From contig DGKH01000065.1 of the NCBI GenBank assembly GCA_002386945.1, forward strand, positions 1 to 7,047: 7,047 nucleotides of DNA, in the 5' to 3' direction. Made by a program: the position numbers and the translations under genes. Below, in pieces: positions 1-7,022 of this stretch. The stretch's first letter is position 1. Every line of letters starts with the position of its first letter. This DNA is from Proteobacteria bacterium UBA4575 (GTDB lineage Bacteria; Pseudomonadota; Gammaproteobacteria; UBA4575). Under the pieces are notes generated by a model. It did no database searches. It was not told the origin of the DNA and saw nothing but the letters and a program-made list of their open reading frames with translations.

Positions 1-17
1 GATCTGGATAAACAAGT

Positions 18-22
18 GAAGG
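18..22 (+). promoter_or_regulatory. Shine-Dalgarno site choosing the ATG at 32
   Basis: GAAGG lies 9 bases before the ATG at 32, a normal spacing. An in-frame TTG at 26 would be only 3 bases from it, which is too close. This supports ATG 32 as the start of the PEGA/SUMF1 gene. Confidence 0.6.
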
Positions 23-31
23 TGATTGCCA

Positions 32-2005
32 ATGAGCGAATTTGAAGATCAGATTAAGCAAGCATCTTCACAGCAAAATACACGTTGGCTGATCTCTAGT
101 ATTAGCATCTCACTGTTATTGTTGTTTATTGGTTTATACATTTTTTCTTTAACGGTCTACACCATTCAGATCGAACCACTTGAAGCGGATGAGGTTTCTA
201 CGCAGTCGATTGAGACAGGGTTTGGGGTTAGCTATAAACAAAAAGTATTCGCCTTTTCAGACAAGACCAGTCTGCGTGTTAGTGCCACAGGCTTTAAAGA
301 TAAAGAGCTGGTCTTAAAGGACCATGTTAAGGATGGCATTGTTGCCTTTGATCTAGAGCCTAAGTTAGCGCTGGTTTCATTGCAGACTAAGCCAATGACT
401 GTCGTTGATTGGTATCTTGATGGGCGTTTTGTTGAGCGTGCCTCAAGCCTGCAACAAGAACTTGATCCAGGTGAATATGTATTCAGTGCACAGTCTAATT
501 ACTATCAAGCTATCGACGATAGTATCAGTGTTAAAGCCGGGCTGGATGTTAATCGCATGTACCAGTTATCACCACTGACAGGTACATTGACGATCCATGC
601 AGATGTACCATCAGCAAGACTTACAGTGGATGCTATGCCCTATGAGCTAGGTGATGTGCTAAGTAAGCAGGCAGCCAAGTATGCGGTTGAGGTCAGTGCA
701 CCAGGTTATTACTCTATCCAAGAAGACATCTCTTTAGATAAGAAAGATCTCGCGATTCAGCGACATTACAAACTTCGACCTAAACCTATTGCATTGGCGC
801 TGAACTTACAGCCTAAGGGTGGTGTGTTACTGGCTAATGGTCTTCAGATTAAACCTGCTGACACTATAAAATTACCGTATCAAAGACAACTTATCTTTGA
901 ATACACAAAGCCAGGCTATGTTAGTCAAGTGCTACAGCGTAACTTTAAGCCGGGAGAACAATTCAGGCTAGTCTTGTCATTAATAGAACAAAAGGCTGCA
1001 GTCAGTATTAACGCAAATGTTGAGTCGGATATTTATATTCAAGGCCAGCGTATTGCGAGTACACCTGCAACACTGCAGTTGCTGACAAAGAAACAGACGA
1101 TAGAACTGCGTAAAAAAGGTTATCGCAGTGTTAAGCAAACGGTCACACCGAATGTTAAACAGCTGACTAAGCTGCAAATGACACTGTATACCGAGGTGCA
1201 AGCACGGCTATTGGAGGCGAAGAGCGTCTATGTCAATTCGGTGGGCACTGAATTTCAACTGATCAAGCCACAGGGACAGCAATTCACTATGGGCGGTTCA
1301 CGTGATGAGCCGGGGCAGAGGGCGAATGAATTCCAACGTAAGGTACGATTAGAGCGACCTTTTTATGTGGCTAGTACCGAACTGACGGAATATCAATTTT
1401 CAGCTCGTAATGCGAATTCTAATCAACCACTAGTGAACACTGCATGGGAACAGGTTGCCGTATTTTGTAATCAATTAAGTCTGAAAGAAGGCTTGCAGCC
1501 GTTTTATCTATTTCGTGGTACTGAATACATTGGTTTTGAAGCTAAGGCGAATGGTTATAGGATGCTTACTGAAGCAGAGTGGGAGTTTATGGCACGTATC
1601 TATAAGCGTGATAAGAAAACTACGTTTGCTTGGGGAGATCAGGATCAAGTGCCGGCTGAGGCGGGTAACCTTGCTGATGTCGAAAGTCAGTTAACACGCT
1701 ATATTCCACGTTATAAAGACGGAGTTAGTGGCCTAGCTAATATTAGAAGTTATGCAATGGAATTATCAGGTTTGTTTGATCAGATCGGTAACGCTAGTGA
1801 ATGGGTGCATGATATTTATGACCTAACGCCACCTGATCAACGAGTAGTGTATGTTGATCCTCTAGGCCTGCCCAGAGGTAATAACCATGTGATTAAAGGC
1901 TCAAGTTATTTGTCTGCCTCTAAAACTGAAGTCAGGGCAGCCTTTCGAGATGGCTCTGCTAGTCCAAGTCCTGAGTTAGGTTTCCGTTTAGCTCGATATT
2001 TATAA
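32..2005 (+). CDS. Membrane-anchored PEGA-repeat protein with degenerate SUMF1/FGE-sulfatase domain
   Basis: This is a 657-residue protein read from ATG 32. A short cytoplasmic N-terminus is followed by one membrane span at about residues 20-44, so the rest should be periplasmic. Residues 45-387 form five PEGA-like beta repeats. Their G-F/Y-type motifs fall near residues 87, 157, 225, 295 and 363 (TGFKD, NYYQA, PGYYS, PGYVS, KGYRS), a period of about 68-70. Repeat five is the most canonical, with IYIQGQRIASTPATL. Residues 400-657 match the SUMF1/FGE-sulfatase fold: FTMGGS (418-423), STELTEYQF (448-456), AWEQVAVFCNQLS, GYRMLTEAEWEFMAR (508-522), NASEWVHD and a C-terminal GFRLAR. The only cysteine is C479, and the C-terminal catalytic Cys pair of true formylglycine-generating enzymes is absent. 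I infer a binding or scaffold role rather than sulfatase activation. It is first in the operon as seen and ends 25 bases before the small ORF. Its partner and exact function are unknown. Confidence 0.9.
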   Translation: MSEFEDQIKQASSQQNTRWLISSISISLLLLFIGLYIFSLTVYTIQIEPLEADEVSTQSIETGFGVSYKQKVFAFSDKTSLRVSATGFKDKELVLKDHVKDGIVAFDLEPKLALVSLQTKPMTVVDWYLDGRFVERASSLQQELDPGEYVFSAQSNYYQAIDDSISVKAGLDVNRMYQLSPLTGTLTIHADVPSARLTVDAMPYELGDVLSKQAAKYAVEVSAPGYYSIQEDISLDKKDLAIQRHYKLRPKPIALALNLQPKGGVLLANGLQIKPADTIKLPYQRQLIFEYTKPGYVSQVLQRNFKPGEQFRLVLSLIEQKAAVSINANVESDIYIQGQRIASTPATLQLLTKKQTIELRKKGYRSVKQTVTPNVKQLTKLQMTLYTEVQARLLEAKSVYVNSVGTEFQLIKPQGQQFTMGGSRDEPGQRANEFQRKVRLERPFYVASTELTEYQFSARNANSNQPLVNTAWEQVAVFCNQLSLKEGLQPFYLFRGTEYIGFEAKANGYRMLTEAEWEFMARIYKRDKKTTFAWGDQDQVPAEAGNLADVESQLTRYIPRYKDGVSGLANIRSYAMELSGLFDQIGNASEWVHDIYDLTPPDQRVVYVDPLGLPRGNNHVIKGSSYLSASKTEVRAAFRDGSASPSPELGFRLARYL

Positions 2006-2030
2006 AATATCCGAAAAAGGATGCAGTGTT

Positions 2031-2153
2031 ATGAATAAAAAATTATTAGTAGGGTTTCTTTGTTTGTTGGTGCTTTGCCTCGCAGTTGTTGGCATTGCCT
2101 ATGCGGCCAAATTAAGTGTCGGCGTTCCTGTTAGCTTTCCGGTGGATATTTAA
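2031..2153 (+). CDS. 40-residue single-span membrane peptide
   Basis: This is a short ORF with a good ribosome site (AAAAAGG at 2014-2020, 10 bases before the ATG). The peptide begins MNKK, has a hydrophobic span at about residues 5-24 ending in AYAA, and finishes with a short, mostly apolar tail (KLSVGVPVSFPVDI). By the positive-inside rule the N-terminus is cytoplasmic and the tail periplasmic. AYA could be read as a signal-peptidase site, but cleavage would leave only about 15 residues, so I favour an uncleaved membrane peptide. Its TAA overlaps the next ATG as TAATG, which suggests coupled translation with the channel gene. I do not recognise a family. By position it may be a small subunit or assembly factor of the channel complex. 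Confidence 0.65.
   Translation: MNKKLLVGFLCLLVLCLAVVGIAYAAKLSVGVPVSFPVDI
2141..2146 (+). promoter_or_regulatory. Shine-Dalgarno site for the channel gene, inside the small ORF
   Basis: GGTGGA sits 6 bases before the ATG at 2153 and lies within the last codons of the 40-residue ORF. With the TAATG overlap it gives a clear route for translational coupling of the two genes. Confidence 0.45.
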
Positions 2154-2920
2154 TGACTAAATCAATTCAAGGCATTATCGCTTTAACCCTATCTGCAATC
2201 TTAGTCCATGGCTTTTATGTGATTTTAGTGGGGCCTAATGTTGCATTAGCACAGGCCTTAATCATGCAGGGTGATGGTGAGCAGCAGCGCTCGATTTGGA
2301 TTATCTTAAAAGACTTTGAACAAGAGGCATGTCTGATCTTAATGTTTTGGGCGATCTATCTGATGGCTGAGAAATTTATTCATATCACGAAGACTAATTA
2401 TTTGTTTGAAGTCGACTTCTTTAAGGACTGTGATATGAGCAGTGTGGCTATCAGCACGGTAGTCGATGACCTAGAAAATTTAAAAGGTGGCATTGCTAAC
2501 ACACCCTTAATTCGTACGCTTAAAGTATCACTACGTCGGTTTTTATTATCACAAGATATTCACGCAACGGCAGAGGTTATCGAGGCAGAGTGCGTTGCCT
2601 TGGGAAACAAAAACGAAGCCGAAAATTCGATGATCCGTTATCTGATATGGGCGATCCCATCGATAGGTTTCATCGGTACAGTGCGTGGTATTGGTCAGGC
2701 CTTAGCGCAGGCCGATAAGGCATTGGCTGGTGATATATCTGGTATGACTAATAGCCTAGGTGTCGCTTTTAATTCAACCTTGGTTGCATTATTTGTCAGC
2801 ATGATTCTGATGTTTCTATTGTATCAACTGCAGCGCGCGCAAGACTCTTTGACTGTCTCGGTGAATGATTATTGTCAGAATAAGGTGTTAGACCCGCTAA
2901 GCCGAAGCCGCCTTAACTAG
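2153..2920 (+). CDS. MotA/TolQ/ExbB-family proton-channel protein
   Basis: This 255-residue inner-membrane protein is the likely pentameric ion-channel subunit of a 5:2-type motor. Predicted spans are at about residues 7-30, 57-74, 162-182 and 204-226, with a cytoplasmic loop at 75-160. Four spans resemble MotA more than the three of TolQ and ExbB. The family signature is in the last two spans: AIPSIGFIGTVRGIGQAL (167-184) corresponds to the APxxGLxGTVxGIxxAF of TolQ, with T176 at the conserved Thr, and GVAFNSTLVAL (203-213) places T209 at the second conserved Thr. The Glu found five residues before that Thr in ExbB and TolQ is V204 here. The gene starts on a TAATG overlap with the small peptide and ends 9 bases before the first VWA gene. 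No TonB, Pal/OmpA-like or flagellar gene is nearby, so transport, Tol and flagellar roles are unsupported. Family assignment is firm; the job of the motor is unknown. Confidence 0.9.
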   Translation: MTKSIQGIIALTLSAILVHGFYVILVGPNVALAQALIMQGDGEQQRSIWIILKDFEQEACLILMFWAIYLMAEKFIHITKTNYLFEVDFFKDCDMSSVAISTVVDDLENLKGGIANTPLIRTLKVSLRRFLLSQDIHATAEVIEAECVALGNKNEAENSMIRYLIWAIPSIGFIGTVRGIGQALAQADKALAGDISGMTNSLGVAFNSTLVALFVSMILMFLLYQLQRAQDSLTVSVNDYCQNKVLDPLSRSRLN

Positions 2921-2929
2921 ATAGATAAG

Positions 2930-3991
2930 ATGCGTCGTAACCCTACCTCTAACTTAGCGTTCATCGATATCATGAGCTGTGGTCTAGGTGCGGTTATTCT
3001 GATCTTGGTATTGCTGAAAAATCAGCAGACGACACCAGATGAGTTGGTTGAACTAGATCATGCTGCCTTAGATCAGCAGATAGCAGCCCTGCTAAGTCAG
3101 CGACAAGCGACTATGGCGAAGACTGAGGCCAAGCAATCTGCATTGTTAAAACTGGATCAAGAGATTAATGATTTACGTGCTAGACAGTCAGTCATTACTT
3201 CTATTAAGACCACTACACTGAGTACGATTGAGCGTTTGAAATTAAAAATTCAGTCCAGCCAGCAAGGCCTCAGCACACTAATGTCAGAAGAAAAGATCAA
3301 TCCGATCGAAACACAAACCATACGACAGGAAGATTATCTGGTTGGCCTGAATATAGAAGGCCAACGCATTGCTATATTGATCGATAGCAGCGCGTCTATG
3401 ACCGCACGCGAGCTCATTACCATTACGAATTACAAGGTTCAGTCAGAGGCTAAACGTAGATCAGCGGCTAAATGGCAAAGGACCTTACGTATAGTCCAAT
3501 GGCTGATGGCGAGAGCCCCAGAAGATTCAGAATTACTGCTGATGTCGTTTTCTGATGAGGCAATCATACAAAGTCAGCCTAAGTGGATTTCAGTTAAGGA
3601 TGAGAAGGCACTGGCAGTAACTCAAACAGCAGTACAGTTGCTCACGCCTTATGGTGCAACGAATTTAGAGAAGGCGATTGCTAAAGTGCTGAGGCAGCGT
3701 CCAGATGCAATCTACCTGATAACAGATGGTTTGCCGACCCAAGGTTTGAGTGAGGCATCAATCTTATCCTCTGGTGGCTGTGGCGGTATAACGGCATCGA
3801 AGAAGACAGTATCCGGCGAGTGTCGTGTCACGCTATTGCGGCAGGCAGCTAGCCTGACGAATTCATTTCGTGGCAAGCTCTCAATCATCTTATTGCCTTT
3901 AGAGGGTGATCCTCAGGCCGCTCCAGAGTTGTCTAAGTGGGTGTTAAATACAGGTGGTACCTTAATCAGTCCAGCGGCCACCTGGCCATGA
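2930..3991 (+). CDS. VWA-domain protein with ExbD/TolR-like membrane span (first paralog)
   Basis: This is a 353-residue protein. Residues 11-30 (FIDIMSCGLGAVILILVLLK) form one N-terminal span with D13 at its cytoplasmic end. This resembles the ExbD span (PFIDVMLVLLIIFM, from memory), where the Asp is needed for proton use. Residues 35-120 are rich in Gln, Leu, Ala and Lys and look like a coiled-coil stalk. A VWA domain covers about 145-350, with a complete MIDAS: D152-S-S-A-S156, T244 in GATN and D266 in ITDG. Glycine-rich residues 281-298 hold a Cys pair, C284 and C298, that could form a disulfide in the periplasm. The predicted topology is N-in with the stalk and VWA head in the periplasm. 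The ribosome site is weak and the gap from the channel gene is 9 bases, so translation probably depends on the upstream gene. It is a paralog of the next gene. I infer an ExbD/MotB-like stator subunit with a metal-dependent protein-binding head. Confidence 0.88.
   Translation: MRRNPTSNLAFIDIMSCGLGAVILILVLLKNQQTTPDELVELDHAALDQQIAALLSQRQATMAKTEAKQSALLKLDQEINDLRARQSVITSIKTTTLSTIERLKLKIQSSQQGLSTLMSEEKINPIETQTIRQEDYLVGLNIEGQRIAILIDSSASMTARELITITNYKVQSEAKRRSAAKWQRTLRIVQWLMARAPEDSELLLMSFSDEAIIQSQPKWISVKDEKALAVTQTAVQLLTPYGATNLEKAIAKVLRQRPDAIYLITDGLPTQGLSEASILSSGGCGGITASKKTVSGECRVTLLRQAASLTNSFRGKLSIILLPLEGDPQAAPELSKWVLNTGGTLISPAATWP
3976..3987 (+). promoter_or_regulatory. Small GC hairpin abutting the start of the second VWA gene
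   Basis: GGCC-ACCT-GGCC can fold into a short hairpin that ends directly before the ATG at 3988, and no good Shine-Dalgarno site is visible there. A ribosome finishing the first VWA gene would melt it, fitting coupled translation through the ATGA overlap. The stem is only 4 bp, so the role is tentative. Confidence 0.3.
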
Positions 3992-4911
3992 TGCGAAGAG
4001 AAGCGCCAGATGCATTCGGTACAGCCTTCTTGGATATCATTTCCTGTGGCTTTGGTGCAATTGTACTTTTGATCCTGATCTTTAAATTTGAGCCTGATGT
4101 CAGTGGTCTTGCTTCAGTTAAAAACGATGATGCAAATGCTAAGATTAAACAGCTCTATGGTCTTGTCGATGAGCTGAAAGCAGAACCAGCGATCGATAGT
4201 GAGCAGTCTGCTAAGGCCAAAGCAGCAATGTTAAAGACAGCACAGGCTAAGCTTGAACGCGCAATGGCCGAGACTGCCAAACTGCAACAGACTTCAAGTG
4301 AGCTTAAGAAGCAACTTGGTGCGTTACAAAAACAGATTAAGAAGCAACAGATCGCAGGTACTTCAGAGGGTGATCAATCACGTCAGGATGATGAGGTCGG
4401 TGGTATTCCAGTCGATCGTGATTATGTCATCTTCATTGTCGATACCTCAGGCAGTATGAAAGAGATCTGGCATAAGGTGATGCGTGAAATAGATAATATA
4501 TTGACCGTTCACCCTCAGTTAAAAGGCTTTCAAGTGATCAATGATAATGGCAACTATCTAGTCAGTGGCTATGCTGGTAAGTGGATGCAAGATACACCCA
4601 GTATGAGAAAACGTGCGATGAAGCTATTTAGCTCTTGGGCGAGCATCTCAAATAGTAGCCCAGTTGAAGGGATTGAAACCGCCTTAACGCGCTATTCAAA
4701 ATATACCAAGGATCTTTCGATTTACGTTATTGGTGATGACTTTACCGGCACTAATTTTGATCAGGTTATCTTACGTACGCGGCAATTGAATAAAGGCCGT
4801 GCGCGTATCCATGCACTCAATTTCATCTCACCCAATGCATCTACTGATCGCTTTAGTACCTTGATGCGAGAGATCTGCCGTGAAAACCAAGGGACCTTCC
4901 TGACTTTTTAA
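3988..4911 (+). CDS. VWA-domain protein with ExbD/TolR-like membrane span (second paralog)
   Basis: This is a 307-residue protein. I chose ATG 3988, overlapping the previous TGA as ATGA, because an earlier in-frame start at 3937 would add 17 residues that lie wholly inside the first VWA gene; ATG 3991 is equally possible. Residues 14-33 (FLDIISCGFGAIVLLILIFK) form one span with D16 in the ExbD-type Asp position. It shares the DI-x-SCG-x-GA core with its neighbour. Residues 48-122 are Lys/Ala/Gln/Leu-rich and strongly coiled-coil-like. The VWA domain covers about 143-305, with MIDAS D152-T-S-G-S156 and D250 in VIGDD. The usual MIDAS Thr appears as Ser (S223 or S224, SNSSP). The sequence between the stalk and the VWA domain (about 124-140) is polar and probably flexible. 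It is the last gene of the operon as seen. I infer that it partners the first VWA protein as the second D-type subunit of the motor. Confidence 0.88.
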   Translation: MMRREAPDAFGTAFLDIISCGFGAIVLLILIFKFEPDVSGLASVKNDDANAKIKQLYGLVDELKAEPAIDSEQSAKAKAAMLKTAQAKLERAMAETAKLQQTSSELKKQLGALQKQIKKQQIAGTSEGDQSRQDDEVGGIPVDRDYVIFIVDTSGSMKEIWHKVMREIDNILTVHPQLKGFQVINDNGNYLVSGYAGKWMQDTPSMRKRAMKLFSSWASISNSSPVEGIETALTRYSKYTKDLSIYVIGDDFTGTNFDQVILRTRQLNKGRARIHALNFISPNASTDRFSTLMREICRENQGTFLTF

Positions 4912-4917
4912 TCTTAA

Positions 4918-4945
4918 GGTAACCCCCTAGGCTAGAGTGGTTACC
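4918..4945. terminator. Possible bidirectional terminator hairpin
   Basis: GGTAACC (4918-4924) and GGTTACC (4939-4945) are perfect 7-bp inverted repeats with a 14-base loop between two convergent genes. The right arm covers the stop codon of the yaiI-like gene. No clear T-run follows on the plus strand. On the minus strand the following sequence is only moderately T-rich, so intrinsic termination would be weak. Confidence 0.35.
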
Positions 4946-5399
4946 GCTTGGTTGGGAAGTGCTTACTCAGGTACCTATCCAATTCATTGGCAAAGGCTTT
5001 GCGGTCGGTTTGCCCATAAGGGGCTTGTCCGCCTGACTGGATGCCACTGCCACGTAAGGTATCCATGAAGTCACGCATGCTGAGTATCGATTTGATGGTG
5101 TTCGCTGTGTACATCTCGCCACGTGGATTCAATGCAGCCGCACTTTTTTCGATGACTTCGGCGGCTAAGGGGATATCACTGGTAATCACTAGGTCGCCAG
5201 CGGTCACTTGCCTCACAATTTCGTCATCTGCTACATCAAAGCCACCGGGGACCTGTAGCATTTTGATATTGCTTAGCCGTGGTTTATTAATCGCTTGATT
5301 AGCGACTAAGATAACTTCAACCCCAGTGCGTTCTGCTGCACGGAATAGAATGTCTTTCGCAGGTACTGGGCATGCATCTGCGTCTACCCAAATCTTCAT
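4941..5399 (-). CDS. yaiI: YaiI/YqxD family (UPF0178, DUF188) protein
   Basis: This 152-residue soluble protein is about the family's usual length. Family motifs are intact: WVDADACP (4-11), LVANQ (31-35), [12 protein letters not shown] (53-64), [15 protein letters not shown] (67-81), NPRGE (91-95) and MRDFMDTLR (108-116). The acidic residues in DADAC, ADDE and TSD fit the PIN-like nuclease fold proposed for DUF188; a role in RNA metabolism is therefore predicted but, to my knowledge, not proven. I chose the ATG at 5399 because the protein then starts [10 protein letters not shown] like its relatives. A TTG at 5405 would add only two residues. It starts 18 bases after the ABC-F stop codon with no strong ribosome site, so it is probably cotranscribed with that gene. 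Confidence 0.93.
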   Translation of the reverse strand: MKIWVDADACPVPAKDILFRAAERTGVEVILVANQAINKPRLSNIKMLQVPGGFDVADDEIVRQVTAGDLVITSDIPLAAEVIEKSAAALNPRGEMYTANTIKSILSMRDFMDTLRGSGIQSGGQAPYGQTDRKAFANELDRYLSKHFPTKR

Positions 5400-5417
5400 C
5401 AGCAAGGGCTGGGTAAG

Positions 5418-7010
5418 TTATTGGTCGTCAACAGTAAGTAGGTATTCATCATAACTGCCATGGAAATTGATCATCTTCTTATCTTTGATCTCGACGATGT
5501 GAGTGGCCAATGAAGACACGAATTCACGGTCATGGCTGACAAAGATTAACGTTCCTTCATAGTTTGCTAAGGCAAGATTGAGTGCCTCGATCGACTCCAT
5601 ATCTAAATGATTAGTCGGCTCATCCATGATCAGGACATTGGTTTCTAGCATCATCAGTTTGCCGAATAATAGGCGATTCTTTTCACCACCTGAGCAGACT
5701 GACGCCTTCTTATTGAAATCATCAGTGGAAAACAATAAGCGACCGAGAGTTGCACGCACGATCTCTTCATTATGATGCGGTTTGCGCCATTGACTCATCC
5801 AGTCAAACAAATTCATAGCATGGTCAAAATCGTTATTACTATCCTGAGGGCAATAACCTAAGGTCGCATTTTCTGACCACTTGATGGTGCCAGCATTAGC
5901 CTTTAATTCATCTATTAAGCATCGTAGAAAAGTACTTTTCCCAGTGCCATTTTCGCCAATAACAGCCATACGACTGCCGGCTTCAATGATAAATCCGCCA
6001 TCGCTGAATAAAGGCTCATCGTCATAACCATGACTCAAGTCTTCTACTATTAGGGCTTGGCGTTGTATCTTTTTGCTTTGTGTAAAGCGAATAAACGGAT
6101 TGACACGGCTTGATGGCTTGATGTCTTCGAGTTTTATCTTCTCGATCTGTTTGGCGCGTGAGGTAGCCTGCTTTGCCTTTGATGCATTCGCTGAAAAACG
6201 GCTGACGAATTGCTGTAGATCAGCAATCTGGGCTTTTTTCTTCGCATTCTCATTCTGAGAATGTTCACGTACCGCAGTCGAGGCAATCATGAAATCATCA
6301 TAATTACCTGGATAAACGCGTAATTCACCAAAATCCATATCCGCAATATGGGTGCAGATAGAGTTTAGGAAGTGCCTGTCATGCGAGATGATGATAATGG
6401 TGCTTTTGCGTTCGACAATAACGTTCTCTAGCCAGCGGATGGTGTGGATATCTAGGTTATTGGTCGGCTCATCAAGTAAGAGGATATCTGGATCAGCAAA
6501 CAAAGCTTGCGCTAATAGTACGCGTAACTTCCAGCCAGGTGCGACTTCACTCATCGGACCGCTATGGAATGATTCGGCGATGCCGGCACTCATCAGTAGT
6601 TCGCCAGCACGACTTTCTGCACTATAGCCATCTAGTTCAGCAAATTCGACCTCAAGATCAGCAACCTTCATGCCATCTTCATCACTCATCTCGGGCAATG
6701 AATAAATGCGATCTCGCTCTTTTTTGACTTCCCATAAGTGGCTATGGCCCATGATCACCGTGTCGACCACATTATATTCTTCAAAGGCAAATTGGTCTTG
6801 ATGCAATTTACCAACACGCTCGTTTGGTGTGATTGATACATTGCCTGCACTGGGTGCAAGTGTGCCATCAAGAATCTTCATGAAGGTGGATTTACCACAA
6901 CCATTGGCACCGATCAGGCCATAACGGTTACCTTCTCCAAACTTTACTGAGATGTCCTCAAATAAAGGTTTGGCGCCAAATTGCATAGTGATGTTTGCAG
7001 TAGAGATCAA
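5418..7010 (-). CDS. ybiT: ABC-F family ATPase, YbiT type
   Basis: This 530-residue cytoplasmic ATPase has two ABC domains and no membrane spans. ABC-F proteins bind the ribosome near the E site and act on translation. Domain 1 has Walker A GANGCGKS (34-41), Walker B DILLLDE (175-181) and switch His ISHDRHF (208-214). Its signature is the divergent VAPGWKLR (156-163) that I recall in E. coli YbiT. The charged linker at about 245-310 ([27 protein letters not shown]) corresponds to the P-site tRNA-interaction motif. Domain 2 has Walker A GENGTGKS (352-359), a normal signature CSGGEKNR (439-446), Walker B VLIMDE (459-464) and VSHDREF (491-497). The length equals that of E. coli YbiT as I recall it, and similarity runs end to end. 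The start is TTG at 7010, which aligns with the E. coli N-terminus; the next ATG at 6986 would cut into the first beta strand. No resistance role is indicated. Confidence 0.96.
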   Translation of the reverse strand: MISTANITMQFGAKPLFEDISVKFGEGNRYGLIGANGCGKSTFMKILDGTLAPSAGNVSITPNERVGKLHQDQFAFEEYNVVDTVIMGHSHLWEVKKERDRIYSLPEMSDEDGMKVADLEVEFAELDGYSAESRAGELLMSAGIAESFHSGPMSEVAPGWKLRVLLAQALFADPDILLLDEPTNNLDIHTIRWLENVIVERKSTIIIISHDRHFLNSICTHIADMDFGELRVYPGNYDDFMIASTAVREHSQNENAKKKAQIADLQQFVSRFSANASKAKQATSRAKQIEKIKLEDIKPSSRVNPFIRFTQSKKIQRQALIVEDLSHGYDDEPLFSDGGFIIEAGSRMAVIGENGTGKSTFLRCLIDELKANAGTIKWSENATLGYCPQDSNNDFDHAMNLFDWMSQWRKPHHNEEIVRATLGRLLFSTDDFNKKASVCSGGEKNRLLFGKLMMLETNVLIMDEPTNHLDMESIEALNLALANYEGTLIFVSHDREFVSSLATHIVEIKDKKMINFHGSYDEYLLTVDDQ

Positions 7011-7018
7011 AACAGAGG

Positions 7019-7022
7019 CCTT
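7019..7022 (-). promoter_or_regulatory. Shine-Dalgarno site supporting the TTG start of ybiT
   Basis: On the minus strand AAGG lies 8 bases before the TTG at 7010. With the conserved N-terminus this supports the non-ATG start. No other plausible start codon is visible upstream in this frame before the window ends. Confidence 0.45.

Noticed and set aside
1..45. End of an upstream gene, possibly frame 1 ending at the TGA at 43-45
   Set aside because: All three frames end within 45 bases (TAA 9-11, TGA 17-19, TGA 43-45) and too little is visible to choose. An upstream operon member is likely but cannot be annotated.
980..1201. 73-codon open frame on the minus strand
   Set aside because: It lies wholly within the PEGA/SUMF1 gene, is rich in Cys, Leu and Asn, and resembles no protein; it is an antisense shadow. 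The plus-strand frames at 4253-4459, 5041-5298, 6073-6258, 6352-6627 and 6539-6727 were rejected likewise.
2960..2992. Lipobox (I-M-S-C) in the VWA proteins
   Set aside because: The hydrophobic stretch follows the Cys instead of preceding it, so this is not a lipoprotein signal. The Cys lies inside the membrane span.
3341..3365. Perfect inverted repeat GTTGGCC/GGCCAAC with an 11-base loop
   Set aside because: It lies within the coding sequence of the first VWA protein and has no T-run or other regulatory context; probably chance.
2153..4911. Known systems: Zorya, Bat operon, Ton or Tol system
   Set aside because: ZorA-like channel features exist, but no OmpA-like ZorB, ZorC or ZorD. Bat operons carry MoxR and DUF58 genes, not seen here. 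No TonB, TolA, TolB or Pal is present. Genes outside the window could change this.
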